Assembly: GCF_014695375.1 (NCBI RefSeq)
Contig: NZ_JACJOG010000037.1
Span: 1-64,000, forward strand
Length of the DNA: 64,000 bases
Origin: Coleofasciculus sp. FACHB-T130
Lineage (GTDB): Bacteria; Cyanobacteriota; Cyanobacteriia; Cyanobacteriales; FACHB-T130
Direction of reading: 5' to 3'
Below are positions 18,271 through 28,112 of this stretch, in pieces. Under the pieces are notes generated by a model. It did no database searches and had not been told where the DNA came from. It saw nothing but the letters and a program-made list of their open reading frames with translations. The position numbers and the translations under genes were made by a program. The first letter of the stretch is position 1, and each line of letters starts with the position of its first letter.

Positions 18271-19797
18271 TTATTCTAATGTTGATAACAGTTCGAGGAA
18301 GACTCCGTTTGTCCAACCAAAGCCAATTTCGTTGGAACTGTAGCCAAAGAGAATTTCATGGGAAACATTGGCGGAGCAATTACAAACGTCATATTTTTCT
18401 ACCAGCGTTCCGTATTTTTCAAACTCTTGCGCTAGCAGAGATATAAACTTTTTCGCTAAACGATCGGCGTCTTGGTGATAACCATAGCGATGAAGTCCTT
18501 GAACTGCAATTAACTGTAAAGGTGCCCAACCAAAGGGAGCATCCCATTGATTTCCGGTTACATGAGTGCTGGTGAGTAATCCTCCCGGTGCCTCAAATTC
18601 GGGTAAATTTTCAACCACTCTTTTGGCTTGTTCTTCAGATGCAATTCCAGCCCACAAAGGATAAAATGTGGTGGCAAATTCGTAGGGGCGACGCTTGCCA
18701 GTATGGAAGTTGTAATCAAAGTAAAGTCCAGCTTCTTCATCCCAAAGAAATCGGTCAATTAATTTGTGGCGGTTGCGAGCGCGATCGCGCCACTGATGAG
18801 CAATTTCTTCATATCCCAAAATATCGTTTATCTGAGCGGTATCTTGCTCTGTTTTATAAAGCAAAACATTCAAGCAAACAGGCGCATAGTGAATAATATC
18901 TACACTAAATGGGCCAAAACGGTTGCTGATGTCAAACCCAGATTCTCGCATGGAACGATCGCCTTTGTAAAATAAATCAGTTAAGCGATCGCTCTGGCGG
19001 TCATAATACAAGTTGACATCGTAAGCCTCGATTGCAAAAGTTCGGTAATATTCCCGTACCCGGTCATAATGCGTTCTCCCTTCTTCATCCCGCTCGGAAA
19101 TTAACACTTCCGGCGCTGGACCTTCACCTAATGCAAAATAGCGCGAAAGTCCGGTTGCTTGATTCAGGTGGGGGGGTAATGTCCAATAGTAGTAAAAACG
19201 TTCAACGGTTGGCAGTACTGATTGCAGCCAGTCCCGATCCTGCGTGTGCTGGAAGAGAGCCAAAATCATCGGCGTAAGGACGGGAGGTTGCGATCGCGTC
19301 AGCATATAGGTACGATTGGCATTCAAAATCGTGCCGTAATGCTCAATTTCATAAATTAGCTGTTCCACCAAGCTTTTGGCTAATTCTATTTCTCCATCTC
19401 GCAACAATCCTAACTGGATAAAATAGCTATCCCAGCCGTACATCTCATTAAAACGACCGCCCGGAACCACATAGGCATGAGGTAAATAGAGCAACCCGTG
19501 ATCTTCAATTTGATCAACTTCTGCCGGTAACGTGCGAATTTCAATTTGATTAAATTCTTCGTTGCTCAAAACTTCCCGCAAAGATGCCTCAATGAGCGCT
19601 CGATCTTCTGATTGCGAGACATAGATAGGCCAACCTTTACCAGGAATATGACCAATTTTCGGGTCGCGGGCAGCATCCAAAATATGCTCGTGAGAGCGAT
19701 AGAGGGTTTTCCAAGTTTTTTTAATGTAGGATTTTACTGCCTGAATTTGTTCTAGGGAGGGAAACAATTCGGTTTGAGGTAATGATTGATTAATCAC
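18271..19797 (-). CDS. treH: Trehalase, GH37
   Basis: A 508-residue enzyme that splits trehalose into two glucoses. Both family signatures are visible: PGGRFNEMYGWDSY (112-125) and QWDAPFGWAPLQ (about 416-427). There is no signal peptide, so it should be cytoplasmic, as expected for turnover of an internal stress sugar. The start is a GTG at 19797 preceded by AAGGA. It is the last gene of a leftward treZ-treY-treH cluster, 97 bases after treY, with a perfect 12-bp hairpin in between that could set a lower expression level than treY. The same gene order is known from Anabaena, where the genes are linked to dehydration tolerance. Confidence 0.95.
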   Translation of the reverse strand: MINQSLPQTELFPSLEQIQAVKSYIKKTWKTLYRSHEHILDAARDPKIGHIPGKGWPIYVSQSEDRALIEASLREVLSNEEFNQIEIRTLPAEVDQIEDHGLLYLPHAYVVPGGRFNEMYGWDSYFIQLGLLRDGEIELAKSLVEQLIYEIEHYGTILNANRTYMLTRSQPPVLTPMILALFQHTQDRDWLQSVLPTVERFYYYWTLPPHLNQATGLSRYFALGEGPAPEVLISERDEEGRTHYDRVREYYRTFAIEAYDVNLYYDRQSDRLTDLFYKGDRSMRESGFDISNRFGPFSVDIIHYAPVCLNVLLYKTEQDTAQINDILGYEEIAHQWRDRARNRHKLIDRFLWDEEAGLYFDYNFHTGKRRPYEFATTFYPLWAGIASEEQAKRVVENLPEFEAPGGLLTSTHVTGNQWDAPFGWAPLQLIAVQGLHRYGYHQDADRLAKKFISLLAQEFEKYGTLVEKYDVCNCSANVSHEILFGYSSNEIGFGWTNGVFLELLSTLE

Positions 19798-19828
19798 GAT
19801 TTTTCCTTAGTATTTGTAATAAATCTGT

Positions 19829-19859
19829 CTGTTGCCCCCCGATCGATGGGGGGCAACAG
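19829..19859 (-). promoter_or_regulatory. Perfect 12-bp hairpin between treY and treH
   Basis: Arms ctgttgcccccc (19829-19840) and its exact complement (19848-19859) enclose the 7-nt loop gatcgat. No T run follows in the direction of transcription, so it is not a standard terminator. It may be a processing or stability element that sets the treY to treH ratio, or a partial attenuator. Function is inferred. Confidence 0.65.
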
Positions 19860-19894
19860 TATCTGATGTCCAGTATGACAAAGGGGAATCGATA

Positions 19895-22693
19895 TTAGCG
19901 ATCGCTTTCGCTAATTAATAAAGCTACCGGAAAGTGTTTTAAGGCGTCCCCAATCAACACCGTGCCATTCGCGCTCAGGGACTGAGAAGTAATTGCATCT
20001 TTCATTGCAGATGGCATTCCCTGCGGTAGCTTCAACTGGGTGTCACCCCATACTTTGCCCAAAGGATATTCTCCTTCTTGGACAACGTTCGTCAGCAATC
20101 GCGGGACAATTGTAATTGCCACCCGATTTTCATAACTTCTGGCAAAAGCAACAATCCGCTCCTGAAACTTTCCATTCACTTCTAGCGGTACATAATCTCC
20201 TTTTTGGAAAACTGCCAAATTTTGTTTTCTTGCCTCTAAAACCCTAGCTATCAAGAAAAGCTTAATTCTTCCATCCTCCTTACTCGTAAATAGCTCATCG
20301 ATCAGCTTCAGAACATCTGCCTTAGCTTTCTCTTTAATCTCTTTAAGGAATGCTAGCCGCTGCTCAAAGTCCACTGGACGCCGATTATCTGGGTCTACTA
20401 AACTCAGCTCCCATAACTCCGTTCCTTGATAAAAATCAGGTACACCAGAAGCGGTAATTTTTAGCAAAGTTTGAGAGAGAGAATTGAAAATTCCGTAGTA
20501 AGCTATCGATTGTTGGAAGGGCAGAAACTCCTGGAGAAATTGATTATCTGTGGAAGGCTTCAGGACTTCTTCGATAAAAGCAACAAAGCCATCTTCATAA
20601 TCAGTATCCGGTCTGAGCCAAGCGGTGTGAACCTTAGCCTCTCGAACCGCTTTCACTACATATTCTTTCACGCGCTCTACAAAGTGCGATCGCTCACTTT
20701 CAGCAAACGGAAAAGCACCAACCAGCGTTTGGTAAAAGAAATATTCATCATTCTTTTGAGGAAAAACCCGACCCTTCATGCGGCGTTTTTTAGAGTCGTT
20801 AATTTTACTCCAAGTTTTTACCTGTTCTTCCCACTCATCGGGAATTTCTGAAAGCACATTTATTCTAGCTCTGACATCTTCCCCACGCTTAGTATCATGG
20901 GTTGCCGTGGCATTCATTTTATGAGGCCAACGCTCATGCTGCTTTTGGTTGAACTCGTGAAAATCTGCAACGCTAACCCCAAATTGGCTCGGATTTCCAC
21001 CCACTTCATTCAGTGATAAAAGTCGGTTGTAAACATATAAAAGCGTATCCTCAATTCCTTTCGCCATCAATGGGCCAGTCAACTGCTGAAGTCTCATCAC
21101 GAAGTGACGCTGTACTTCTCTTTGTTCTGCCTTTAAAGAGTCCTCCTCTTCTAGCAACAAGAGTTTTTCAATGTAGTTCAGTTCCTTCAAAAGCAACGGC
21201 ACTTGCTCTCTAGCTTTTTCAATGACTTCCTTCACATAGAAGCGATCCGATTCTCTTAATCCCTCTTGATTGATATAAGTTCGATAAACGGGAAACAGTA
21301 TCAGAATCTCAGCCAATGCTCTTTGCAGACCATGCTGAGTAAAATCGATTCCTACTCTAGAATGCCCCGATACTCGTTTCAAAAGATGGGCTAAATTATC
21401 TACATCTCCCGCCATATTTTTCTCTACAATCAGCCTTTTTTTATCCATGAAAAGCTGCTCGTAGGGGGTATTTAAACCTGTCAGTCTAGAGTAAATCTCA
21501 GTAAACCGTTCCTCGCTCTCAGTTCGGCAGAAAATACCGTTAACATAGTTTAAGAAGTCATAGCCGCTGGTTCCCTCTATAGGCCAGTAAGCAGGTAAAT
21601 CTTCTTTATGTTCCAGAATTTTTTCAACCGTAATATAGACATCTCCAGCTTTGTTTCTCAGCCGTTGCAAATATTCACTTGGATCGTAGAGTCCGTCAAT
21701 ATGGTCGATTCGGAGTCCTGTGATTGTTCCAGACTCAACCAACTGACTTATAAAATTATGAGTTTTATGAAAAACCTTGATTTCTTCGACTTTGACAGAA
21801 ATTAATTCGTTGACGGTGAAAAATCTTCTATAATTCAGTTCTTCAGCACCCACTTTCCAAAACGAAAGGCGATAGAACTGTTCTGAAAGCAACCTATCAA
21901 GAGAATTAAAACTTTCTGGATTGCCCTTCTCCCCATTAAAAAACTCTATGTTGCTATCGATAAACTCCTGAACCTCTGGATTTTGGGTATAAAGTTCCCC
22001 CAAAAGTCCTTTTACAAAGGCTATCTGGTCATATCGTTCTTTACCTTTTGGTTCTACTAGCGTGTTTTTAAGCAGGTAAAGAATCCCTAGTAATTTAATA
22101 AAATCTGGATGATTTCTTCCCAGAGATTTAGCTAGTTTTCCTAAGTTATGAGTAATAAACGGGGCATAAGATTCTATTTTTACAGGAAGTTTTAAGCTAA
22201 AGTAGTTAACACTTAGCCCGCTTTTATCGTACTGGAGTTGAATTTCGGCATTTTCCAAACAATCTCCATAAAAATTCCCCAACATTGGGGCAAGAACGCG
22301 CTCTCTCAGGTTTTCATAAGGATGATTCCAGTCAATATCGAAGTAATCGAAATACTCGGAATTTGGTCCATTTTCGAGGATGTCCATCAAGAACTGATTT
22401 TGGCTATCATAAGCCATGTGGTTGGGAACAATATCCTGTACCCATCCCATATCGTAATTCTTGATTTCATTCACCAATGCTTCAAAATTTTCCGGTGTTC
22501 CTAGTTCGGGATTCAGTTGTGTGGGGTCAACAACATCGTAGCCATGAGTGCTACCTTCTCTTGCTTTAAAAATGGGCGAAGCGTAAAGATCGGAAATTCC
22601 TAATTCAGCGAGATAAGCAATAATTTTCTTGGCTGAATCAAAGGGAAAATCTGCATTAAATTGAATTCGGTAAGTAGCTGCTGGAATCCGCAT
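19895..22693 (-). CDS. treY: Maltooligosyl trehalose synthase
   Basis: A 932-residue GH13 enzyme that isomerises the reducing-end alpha-1,4 bond of a maltooligosaccharide to alpha-1,1, giving maltooligosyl trehalose. Motifs: DIVPNHMAYD (87-96), TGLRIDHIDGL with nucleophile Asp330, TVEKIL with acid Glu357, and ATHDTKRGEDVRAR carrying the third carboxylate. Length fits TreY. The N-terminus IPAATYRIQFN is typical, so the ATG at 22693 is secure. treZ lies 144 bases upstream on the same strand and treH follows. The last step, release of trehalose, is done by TreZ. The gene is more AT-rich than its housekeeping neighbours. Confidence 0.96.
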   Translation of the reverse strand: MRIPAATYRIQFNADFPFDSAKKIIAYLAELGISDLYASPIFKAREGSTHGYDVVDPTQLNPELGTPENFEALVNEIKNYDMGWVQDIVPNHMAYDSQNQFLMDILENGPNSEYFDYFDIDWNHPYENLRERVLAPMLGNFYGDCLENAEIQLQYDKSGLSVNYFSLKLPVKIESYAPFITHNLGKLAKSLGRNHPDFIKLLGILYLLKNTLVEPKGKERYDQIAFVKGLLGELYTQNPEVQEFIDSNIEFFNGEKGNPESFNSLDRLLSEQFYRLSFWKVGAEELNYRRFFTVNELISVKVEEIKVFHKTHNFISQLVESGTITGLRIDHIDGLYDPSEYLQRLRNKAGDVYITVEKILEHKEDLPAYWPIEGTSGYDFLNYVNGIFCRTESEERFTEIYSRLTGLNTPYEQLFMDKKRLIVEKNMAGDVDNLAHLLKRVSGHSRVGIDFTQHGLQRALAEILILFPVYRTYINQEGLRESDRFYVKEVIEKAREQVPLLLKELNYIEKLLLLEEEDSLKAEQREVQRHFVMRLQQLTGPLMAKGIEDTLLYVYNRLLSLNEVGGNPSQFGVSVADFHEFNQKQHERWPHKMNATATHDTKRGEDVRARINVLSEIPDEWEEQVKTWSKINDSKKRRMKGRVFPQKNDEYFFYQTLVGAFPFAESERSHFVERVKEYVVKAVREAKVHTAWLRPDTDYEDGFVAFIEEVLKPSTDNQFLQEFLPFQQSIAYYGIFNSLSQTLLKITASGVPDFYQGTELWELSLVDPDNRRPVDFEQRLAFLKEIKEKAKADVLKLIDELFTSKEDGRIKLFLIARVLEARKQNLAVFQKGDYVPLEVNGKFQERIVAFARSYENRVAITIVPRLLTNVVQEGEYPLGKVWGDTQLKLPQGMPSAMKDAITSQSLSANGTVLIGDALKHFPVALLISESDR

Positions 22694-22837
22694 GATGTAA
22701 TTTTAATTCCTCAATGATTTTTCTAATTTTGTCAGGTGAACAGTGCTTGCTCTACAGTGACGACTGGCGAAGCAAAGCCTCAATCGTCTCGTTATCATCA
22801 GTTTGATAATTAGGATTGGAAGGCTCTGCCTCGTCTA

Positions 22838-24664
22838 TTATCCTGCTATCTCGTAGAGAACAATACTCTGTGGTTTGATGGTCAATTCTTGGTTTGGCGT
22901 GAGTTTTTCCGGTAAAGTGGAACCAGAACCCATCCACTGAGTATCGGAAGAGTCTAAAATCTTTTGCCAGTTGCCACTTGGTAGATTAGCTGTAAAAGTG
23001 ACCTCTTTTTGATTGAAGTTCATAATGGAGTATATCTGACTAGCTTCACTCCAACGCCGAAGGAATAAGATTTTATCGGCTTCAATTCTGGACGCTTCTA
23101 GGGTGTTTTTGTCTGGTTTCTTCAAAGCAGGAATTGTTCGGCGTAGATGTATAAGTTGCTGATAAAATTCCCAAAGAGCTTTGTGTTTTCCTTCTTTTCG
23201 TTTTTCCCAGTTAATCTGACACTTCTGGAAGGTTTCAGGACTTTGGGGATCTTGCATTTCGCCTCGCCCCACAAATACTTTAAATTCTTCTTCTTTACTC
23301 TTGCGAATTGCTTCAATCAAATCCTTATCTGAATGACTGATAAAGTAAAAGAAAGGCGCTTCCTCACCATATTCTTCCCCCATGAAAAGGAAGGGGACAA
23401 AAGGAGATAGAAAAATAGCAGCCGCAGCTACTTTCAGACCTTCTAAGGAAACAAGCTGAGATAACCTTTCTGCAAGGACACGATTACCAATTTGGTCGTG
23501 AGTCTGGGTAAAAACAATAAATCGATATCCTGGTTCGTCTTTGGAAGAACTACCATGACGGCGCTTTCTATGAGAAGCGTATTGTCCGGAGTAAATAAAG
23601 CCTTCTTTGAAAGATTTTTCGAGTTGTTCAACCTTTCCAAAATCCTCGTAATACCTATCGTTCTCTCCGGTGAGTAAGGTATGCAATGCGTGGTGAAAAT
23701 CGTCATTCCACTGTGCATCTATTCCATAGCCGCCCACTTCTTTGGGTCGAATGACTCGGACATCGTTCAAATCGCTTTCGGCTATCAGATAAAATTTTCT
23801 ACCTTGTTGCTGGGAAAAATTGGCAACTTGGTCTGCCATTTCCTGTAATAAGGGCCTAGCACCCATCTCAAAAATGCCCTGAATGGCATCTAATCTTAGA
23901 CCGTCTATGTGATATTCTTGGAGCCAGTAAAGAGCATTTTCTAAACAAAAATTACGGACGCCATCGCTGTATTTGTCATCAAAATTCATCGCCTCTCCCC
24001 AATCACCGCGATATTTTGTAGTGAAGTAGGGAGCAAAATCTCGGAAGTAATTTCCTTCAGGACCTAGGTGATTGTAGACGACATCGAGAATGACTGAGAT
24101 ACCGTGTTGGTGACAAGCATCAACGAGTTTTTTTAATCCTTCGGGACCACCATAGGAATTCTGCACGGCAAAGGGAAACACCCCATCATATCCCCAGTTT
24201 CTCTCACCGGGAAATTGAGCAACTGGCATAATTTCAATGGCATTAATCCCTAACTCGCTTAATTCAGCAAGTCGGGGAATTATTGCCTCAAAGGTGCCTT
24301 CTGGAGTGAAGGTGCCAACGTGTAATTCATAGATAATAGTTTCATCTAAGGGAATGCCAGACCAATTAGTATCATTCCAGGCAAAAGTGCTAGTATCGAT
24401 GACTTGAGAAGGGGCGTGTACCCCCTTCGGTTGGTATTTTGAAGCTGGGTCTGGTCTATCAGTTGTTCCTTCGAGTTTGTAGTAGTAAAGCGTTCCTGGT
24501 TCAATGCCTGAAGCTTTAACTTTCCAGTAACCTTCTTCATCCTGTTGCATTGTGAGAAGGCGTTCTTCAGGAGAAACAATTTGTACGGCTACTGTATGAA
24601 GAGTGGGTGCCCAAACGGTAAATTCACAATTTCCGTTGCCCAAGTAACAAGCGCCAATTCTCAC
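22838..24664 (-). CDS. treZ: Maltooligosyl trehalose trehalohydrolase
   Basis: A 608-residue GH13 enzyme that cuts trehalose from maltooligosyl trehalose. An N-terminal E-set (CBM48-like) domain (1-90, GNCEFTVWAP) precedes the barrel with region I DVVYNHLGPEG (194-204), GLRLDAIQGI with nucleophile Asp259, LIAESD with acid/base Glu296, and QTHDQIGNR. The start is a GTG at 24664; a GAGG block lies about 10 bases upstream. As first gene of the leftward treZ-treY-treH cluster, its promoter must lie in the 266-base gap shared with the divergent MASE3 kinase. Confidence 0.96.
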   Translation of the reverse strand: MRIGACYLGNGNCEFTVWAPTLHTVAVQIVSPEERLLTMQQDEEGYWKVKASGIEPGTLYYYKLEGTTDRPDPASKYQPKGVHAPSQVIDTSTFAWNDTNWSGIPLDETIIYELHVGTFTPEGTFEAIIPRLAELSELGINAIEIMPVAQFPGERNWGYDGVFPFAVQNSYGGPEGLKKLVDACHQHGISVILDVVYNHLGPEGNYFRDFAPYFTTKYRGDWGEAMNFDDKYSDGVRNFCLENALYWLQEYHIDGLRLDAIQGIFEMGARPLLQEMADQVANFSQQQGRKFYLIAESDLNDVRVIRPKEVGGYGIDAQWNDDFHHALHTLLTGENDRYYEDFGKVEQLEKSFKEGFIYSGQYASHRKRRHGSSSKDEPGYRFIVFTQTHDQIGNRVLAERLSQLVSLEGLKVAAAAIFLSPFVPFLFMGEEYGEEAPFFYFISHSDKDLIEAIRKSKEEEFKVFVGRGEMQDPQSPETFQKCQINWEKRKEGKHKALWEFYQQLIHLRRTIPALKKPDKNTLEASRIEADKILFLRRWSEASQIYSIMNFNQKEVTFTANLPSGNWQKILDSSDTQWMGSGSTLPEKLTPNQELTIKPQSIVLYEIAG

Positions 24665-24930
24665 CTTTAATTAGCCTCGCTGTTAAGAGTATTTTTTGCC
24701 TAATGGCGAAGTCGCGTTAACGTATCCCAGAATATAGTTACGTTTAGTTACGTAGAACTGCCATAAGGTGTATTTTTATTTACTCAATTAGCGATCGCGC
24801 ATATCAGCTTACTGACCTCTGGCAATGGCAGAAGGCTAAAAGCCACGCTAGTAGAGTCAGAAATGACTGCCTCTGTACTTGTGGCTAAGCTTTAGTGGCA
24901 TCTTGAAATAGGGGGATTGAGAAAAATGCT
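24665..24930. promoter_or_regulatory. Divergent promoter region, treZ versus MASE3 kinase
   Basis: The 266-base non-coding gap must start transcription both ways. It contains a HIP1 site. I cannot place -10 or -35 elements or operators with confidence. The arrangement suggests, but does not show, linked regulation of trehalose genes and the kinase. Confidence 0.4.
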
Positions 24931-26934
24931 ATGGAAACAATGAGGATTCCTTTTCAATTGATTTGGGTAGTGGTAGCGATCTGTGTGCTGCCTAGCTTGC
25001 TGAATTTGTTGGGAGTGGATTTTGCCTCACCGAAGCATCCCTTCGAGGTGCCAGCTGTTGTGGGAATGTCTCCCCGCGCATTTGTCGAAGCGATGCAGTA
25101 CACGCTTTCCGGAAGCTTTCTGCACACCATTCTGGAGTGTAGTGCGTTCTGTATTGCTCTGTCCATTGTTATTTTGTCTTTGATTCACTTCAGCCTGAAG
25201 CGCGATGCTGTCACGCTCATAATTGGCGTGGCAATGTTTTGCGCGGGGTGCATGGACACCTTTCATGCTTTAGCCGCCGACCGATTGAGCCAGGGGATAG
25301 CAGATAGCCAAAACCTAATTCCTTTGACTTGGGCAGTCTGCCGACTTTTTAATGCTTTGATTCTGCTGGGAGGCGCGGGAATTTTTCTGGCGACGAAACC
25401 AGGAAAGTGGAAGGGAGGCGCGGGTTTTGTTGCGATCGCTAGTGTATCTTTTGCTGTTGCTTCTTATACAATTGTCTATTTCTGTACCCATAGTGCCATA
25501 CCGGCAACTATTTTCCCGAACGCGATTGTCACTCGTCCTTGGGATGTCCCCCCCCTCTTGTTGTTTATCTTTGCAGGTATTTTTGTTTTTCCTCGCTTTT
25601 ATAATGCTTATCCCAGTCGTTTTTCTTTAGCGCTAGCGATTAGCATGATTCCCCAAATTGCCAGTCAACTCCACATGGCTTTTGGGTCAACTGCATTATT
25701 CGACAACCATTTTAATATTGCCCATTTTCTCAAAATTATTGCTTACCTCGTCCCATTTATTGGCTTAAGTTCGGACTACATTCATACTCTTCGCGAAGAA
25801 GCCCTAACTGTTGACAAATTAGAAGCAACCCAAAAAATATTATTAGATAAAACCAAGCAGTTAGAACTGATTAATCTTGAGCTGCAAAAACAAATCGCTG
25901 AGCGTCAGCAAGTAGAAGAGGAGTTGCACCGCTCCAATGTTGAGCTTGAAAGGAGAGTTGAGGAACGAACAGCAGAAATTAGACAGACCAACGATCTGTT
26001 ATTGCTTGAAGTTTCTGAGCGCAAGCAAAGTGAAAATCGTTATCGAGAAAAATCTCAAGAGCTAAAAAAGACTCTGCTTGACCTCCAGAAAACTCAAGCT
26101 CAACTGATTCAAACTGAAAAAATCTCCAGCCTCGGTCAATTAGTGGCTGGAGTTGCTCACGAAATAAATAATCCAATTAACTTTATTCACGGCAATATCA
26201 ATTATGCCTGTGACTATGCGAATAGTTTGCTCTATTTGTTGCACCTTTATCAACAGCAATACCCCCCTACACCTGAAATTGACCAAGAAATTGAAGCAAG
26301 TGACCTTGATTTTATTATTGAAGATTTGCCAAAGTTACTAAAATCAATGCACTTAGGAATTGAGAGAATTCGGGAAATTGTTCAGTCCTTACGTTCGTTT
26401 TCTCGCGTCGATCAAGCGGAAATGAAGCCGGTTGATATTCACGAAGGCATTGATAGCACCTTGCTAATCTTGCAGTATCGCCTGAAAGCGATCGCTGGCG
26501 GTCCCACGATCACCGTGACCAAAGAATATAGCGATTTGCCATTAGTTGAATGTTACGCGGGACAGTTGAATCAGGTGTTTATGAATCTGCTGAGTAACGC
26601 GATTGATGCACTAGAAGAGTCAGTCGCTAAGGAGGAAATATTTTGTCTTTTACCCAGTATTAAAATTAGCACCGCTGTTGAAGACGAAAAGCTAGCGGTG
26701 ATTCGCATTGCCGACAACGGCCCAGGCATGACAGAAGAAGTCCGTTCTCATCTATTCGATGCCTTTTTCACAACGAAACCAGTCGGGAAAGGTACCGGCT
26801 TAGGGCTATCGATTAGTTATCAGATTGTAGTAGAAAAACATAGTGGCAGTATGGAGTGTATTTCTGCACCCGGAGAGGGGGCAGAGTTCGTCATTAAGAT
26901 TCCGATTTCGCAGAACAAGATATCGCAACTCTAA
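24931..26934 (+). CDS. MASE3-domain sensor histidine kinase
   Basis: A 667-residue membrane kinase. Residues 8-285 hold about eight hydrophobic helices of MASE3 type, including the hallmark MDTFHALA. A long coiled coil (about 290-395) leads to HisKA with VAHEINNPINF (His410) and an ATPase domain with NLLSNAIDAL, DNGPGM and GTGLGLS. There is no receiver domain and no response regulator next to it, so its partner lies elsewhere. It is divergent from treZ. MASE3 ligands are unknown. The start follows a gap rich in purines; an ATG three codons on (METM) is equally possible. Confidence 0.9.
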   Translation: METMRIPFQLIWVVVAICVLPSLLNLLGVDFASPKHPFEVPAVVGMSPRAFVEAMQYTLSGSFLHTILECSAFCIALSIVILSLIHFSLKRDAVTLIIGVAMFCAGCMDTFHALAADRLSQGIADSQNLIPLTWAVCRLFNALILLGGAGIFLATKPGKWKGGAGFVAIASVSFAVASYTIVYFCTHSAIPATIFPNAIVTRPWDVPPLLLFIFAGIFVFPRFYNAYPSRFSLALAISMIPQIASQLHMAFGSTALFDNHFNIAHFLKIIAYLVPFIGLSSDYIHTLREEALTVDKLEATQKILLDKTKQLELINLELQKQIAERQQVEEELHRSNVELERRVEERTAEIRQTNDLLLLEVSERKQSENRYREKSQELKKTLLDLQKTQAQLIQTEKISSLGQLVAGVAHEINNPINFIHGNINYACDYANSLLYLLHLYQQQYPPTPEIDQEIEASDLDFIIEDLPKLLKSMHLGIERIREIVQSLRSFSRVDQAEMKPVDIHEGIDSTLLILQYRLKAIAGGPTITVTKEYSDLPLVECYAGQLNQVFMNLLSNAIDALEESVAKEEIFCLLPSIKISTAVEDEKLAVIRIADNGPGMTEEVRSHLFDAFFTTKPVGKGTGLGLSISYQIVVEKHSGSMECISAPGEGAEFVIKIPISQNKISQL

Positions 26935-27013
26935 ATGATTCCAGAAGTCGAGGATCTATGTCGGCAGAGGCGATTAGCATAGAGTTGAGTATTGAGAAAC
27001 GCGAGACGAACAG

Positions 27014-28084
27014 ATGAACTTTTGTAGCGACAATGTCACCGGGATTTCGCCGGAAATTATGGCAGCGATCGCTGCCGCTAATCAGGGTACCACCATGCCT
27101 TATGGTGATGATGAATATACCCAGCGATTGTCAGCCCAGTTCAAGGAATTGTTTGAGACAGATGTAACCGTTTTTCCCGTCGCCACGGGTTCTGCTGCCA
27201 ATGCTCTCGCCCTGTCTGTTATGACACCCCCGTTTGGGGCGATTTACTGCCATCGCCAATCTCATATCAACCTGGATGAATGCGGGGCACCCGAATTTTA
27301 TACTGGTGGCGCGAAGCTAGTGACACTGGATGGCGCAGATGGCAAGATTCACGCCGCTGACTTGGCTGCTGTGCTGGCAAAATCGGGCGCTGGCGTCGTC
27401 CATCACGTACAGCCTGCGGCTGTAAGCTTGACTCAAGCAACGGAGGCTGGAACGATCTATCAGCCAGAGGAAATTTCCCAGATTGCCGAAATTGCCCATA
27501 CCCACAATTTGGGTTTACACATGGATGGTGCCCGTTTTGCAAATGCGGTGGTTAGCTTGGGTTGTTCTCCGGCGGATATCACTTGGCGGGTTGGGGTTGA
27601 TGTACTATCGTTTGGAGCGACTAAAAATGGTGCGATGGCAGCAGAAGCCGTCGTCTTTTTTAATCAAGATTTGGCAAAAACTTTCGCCTATCGTCGCAAG
27701 CGCAGCGGGCATCTCTTTTCAAAGATGCGGTTTTTATCTGCCCAGTTGGAAGCTTACATTAAAGATGATTTGTGGCTGAAAAATGCTGCCCATGCCAACC
27801 AGATGGCTAAGAAATTAGCGCATGGGCTAACAGCGCTACCAGGAATGAACCTGTGCTATCTGGTTGCAGTAAATGAAATCTTTATTCAGATGCCGGAGGA
27901 AGTTATCCAAGGGCTTCTTGCCGATGGTTTCCAATTTTATCGCTGGGAGGGGGAATATTCATCAACCGTGCGATTAGTAACGGCTTTCAACACTAAGGAA
28001 GAGGATATCACTGCCTTGATTGAGGCGGCGCGGGCACACTGCAACGTGGTTTCTTCACCTCTAGTTTCTACCTTCAATTTTTAG
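27014..28084 (+). CDS. Threonine aldolase family, PLP-dependent
   Basis: A 356-residue fold-type I PLP enzyme expected to split threonine or allo-threonine into glycine and acetaldehyde, or another beta-hydroxy amino acid. Visible are SDNVTG at the N-terminus, the PLP-stacking histidine in YCHRQSHI, LHMDGARFANA with the PLP-binding Asp, and SFGATKNGA with Schiff-base Lys204. Length matches the family. It lies 80 bases after the MASE3 kinase on the same strand, may share its transcript, and converges on the methyltransferase 28 bases away. Substrate stereochemistry cannot be read from the sequence. Confidence 0.9.
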   Translation: MNFCSDNVTGISPEIMAAIAAANQGTTMPYGDDEYTQRLSAQFKELFETDVTVFPVATGSAANALALSVMTPPFGAIYCHRQSHINLDECGAPEFYTGGAKLVTLDGADGKIHAADLAAVLAKSGAGVVHHVQPAAVSLTQATEAGTIYQPEEISQIAEIAHTHNLGLHMDGARFANAVVSLGCSPADITWRVGVDVLSFGATKNGAMAAEAVVFFNQDLAKTFAYRRKRSGHLFSKMRFLSAQLEAYIKDDLWLKNAAHANQMAKKLAHGLTALPGMNLCYLVAVNEIFIQMPEEVIQGLLADGFQFYRWEGEYSSTVRLVTAFNTKEEDITALIEAARAHCNVVSSPLVSTFNF

Positions 28085-28112
28085 TAGAGAGGGCAAAATT
28101 TCTTTCCCTAGT

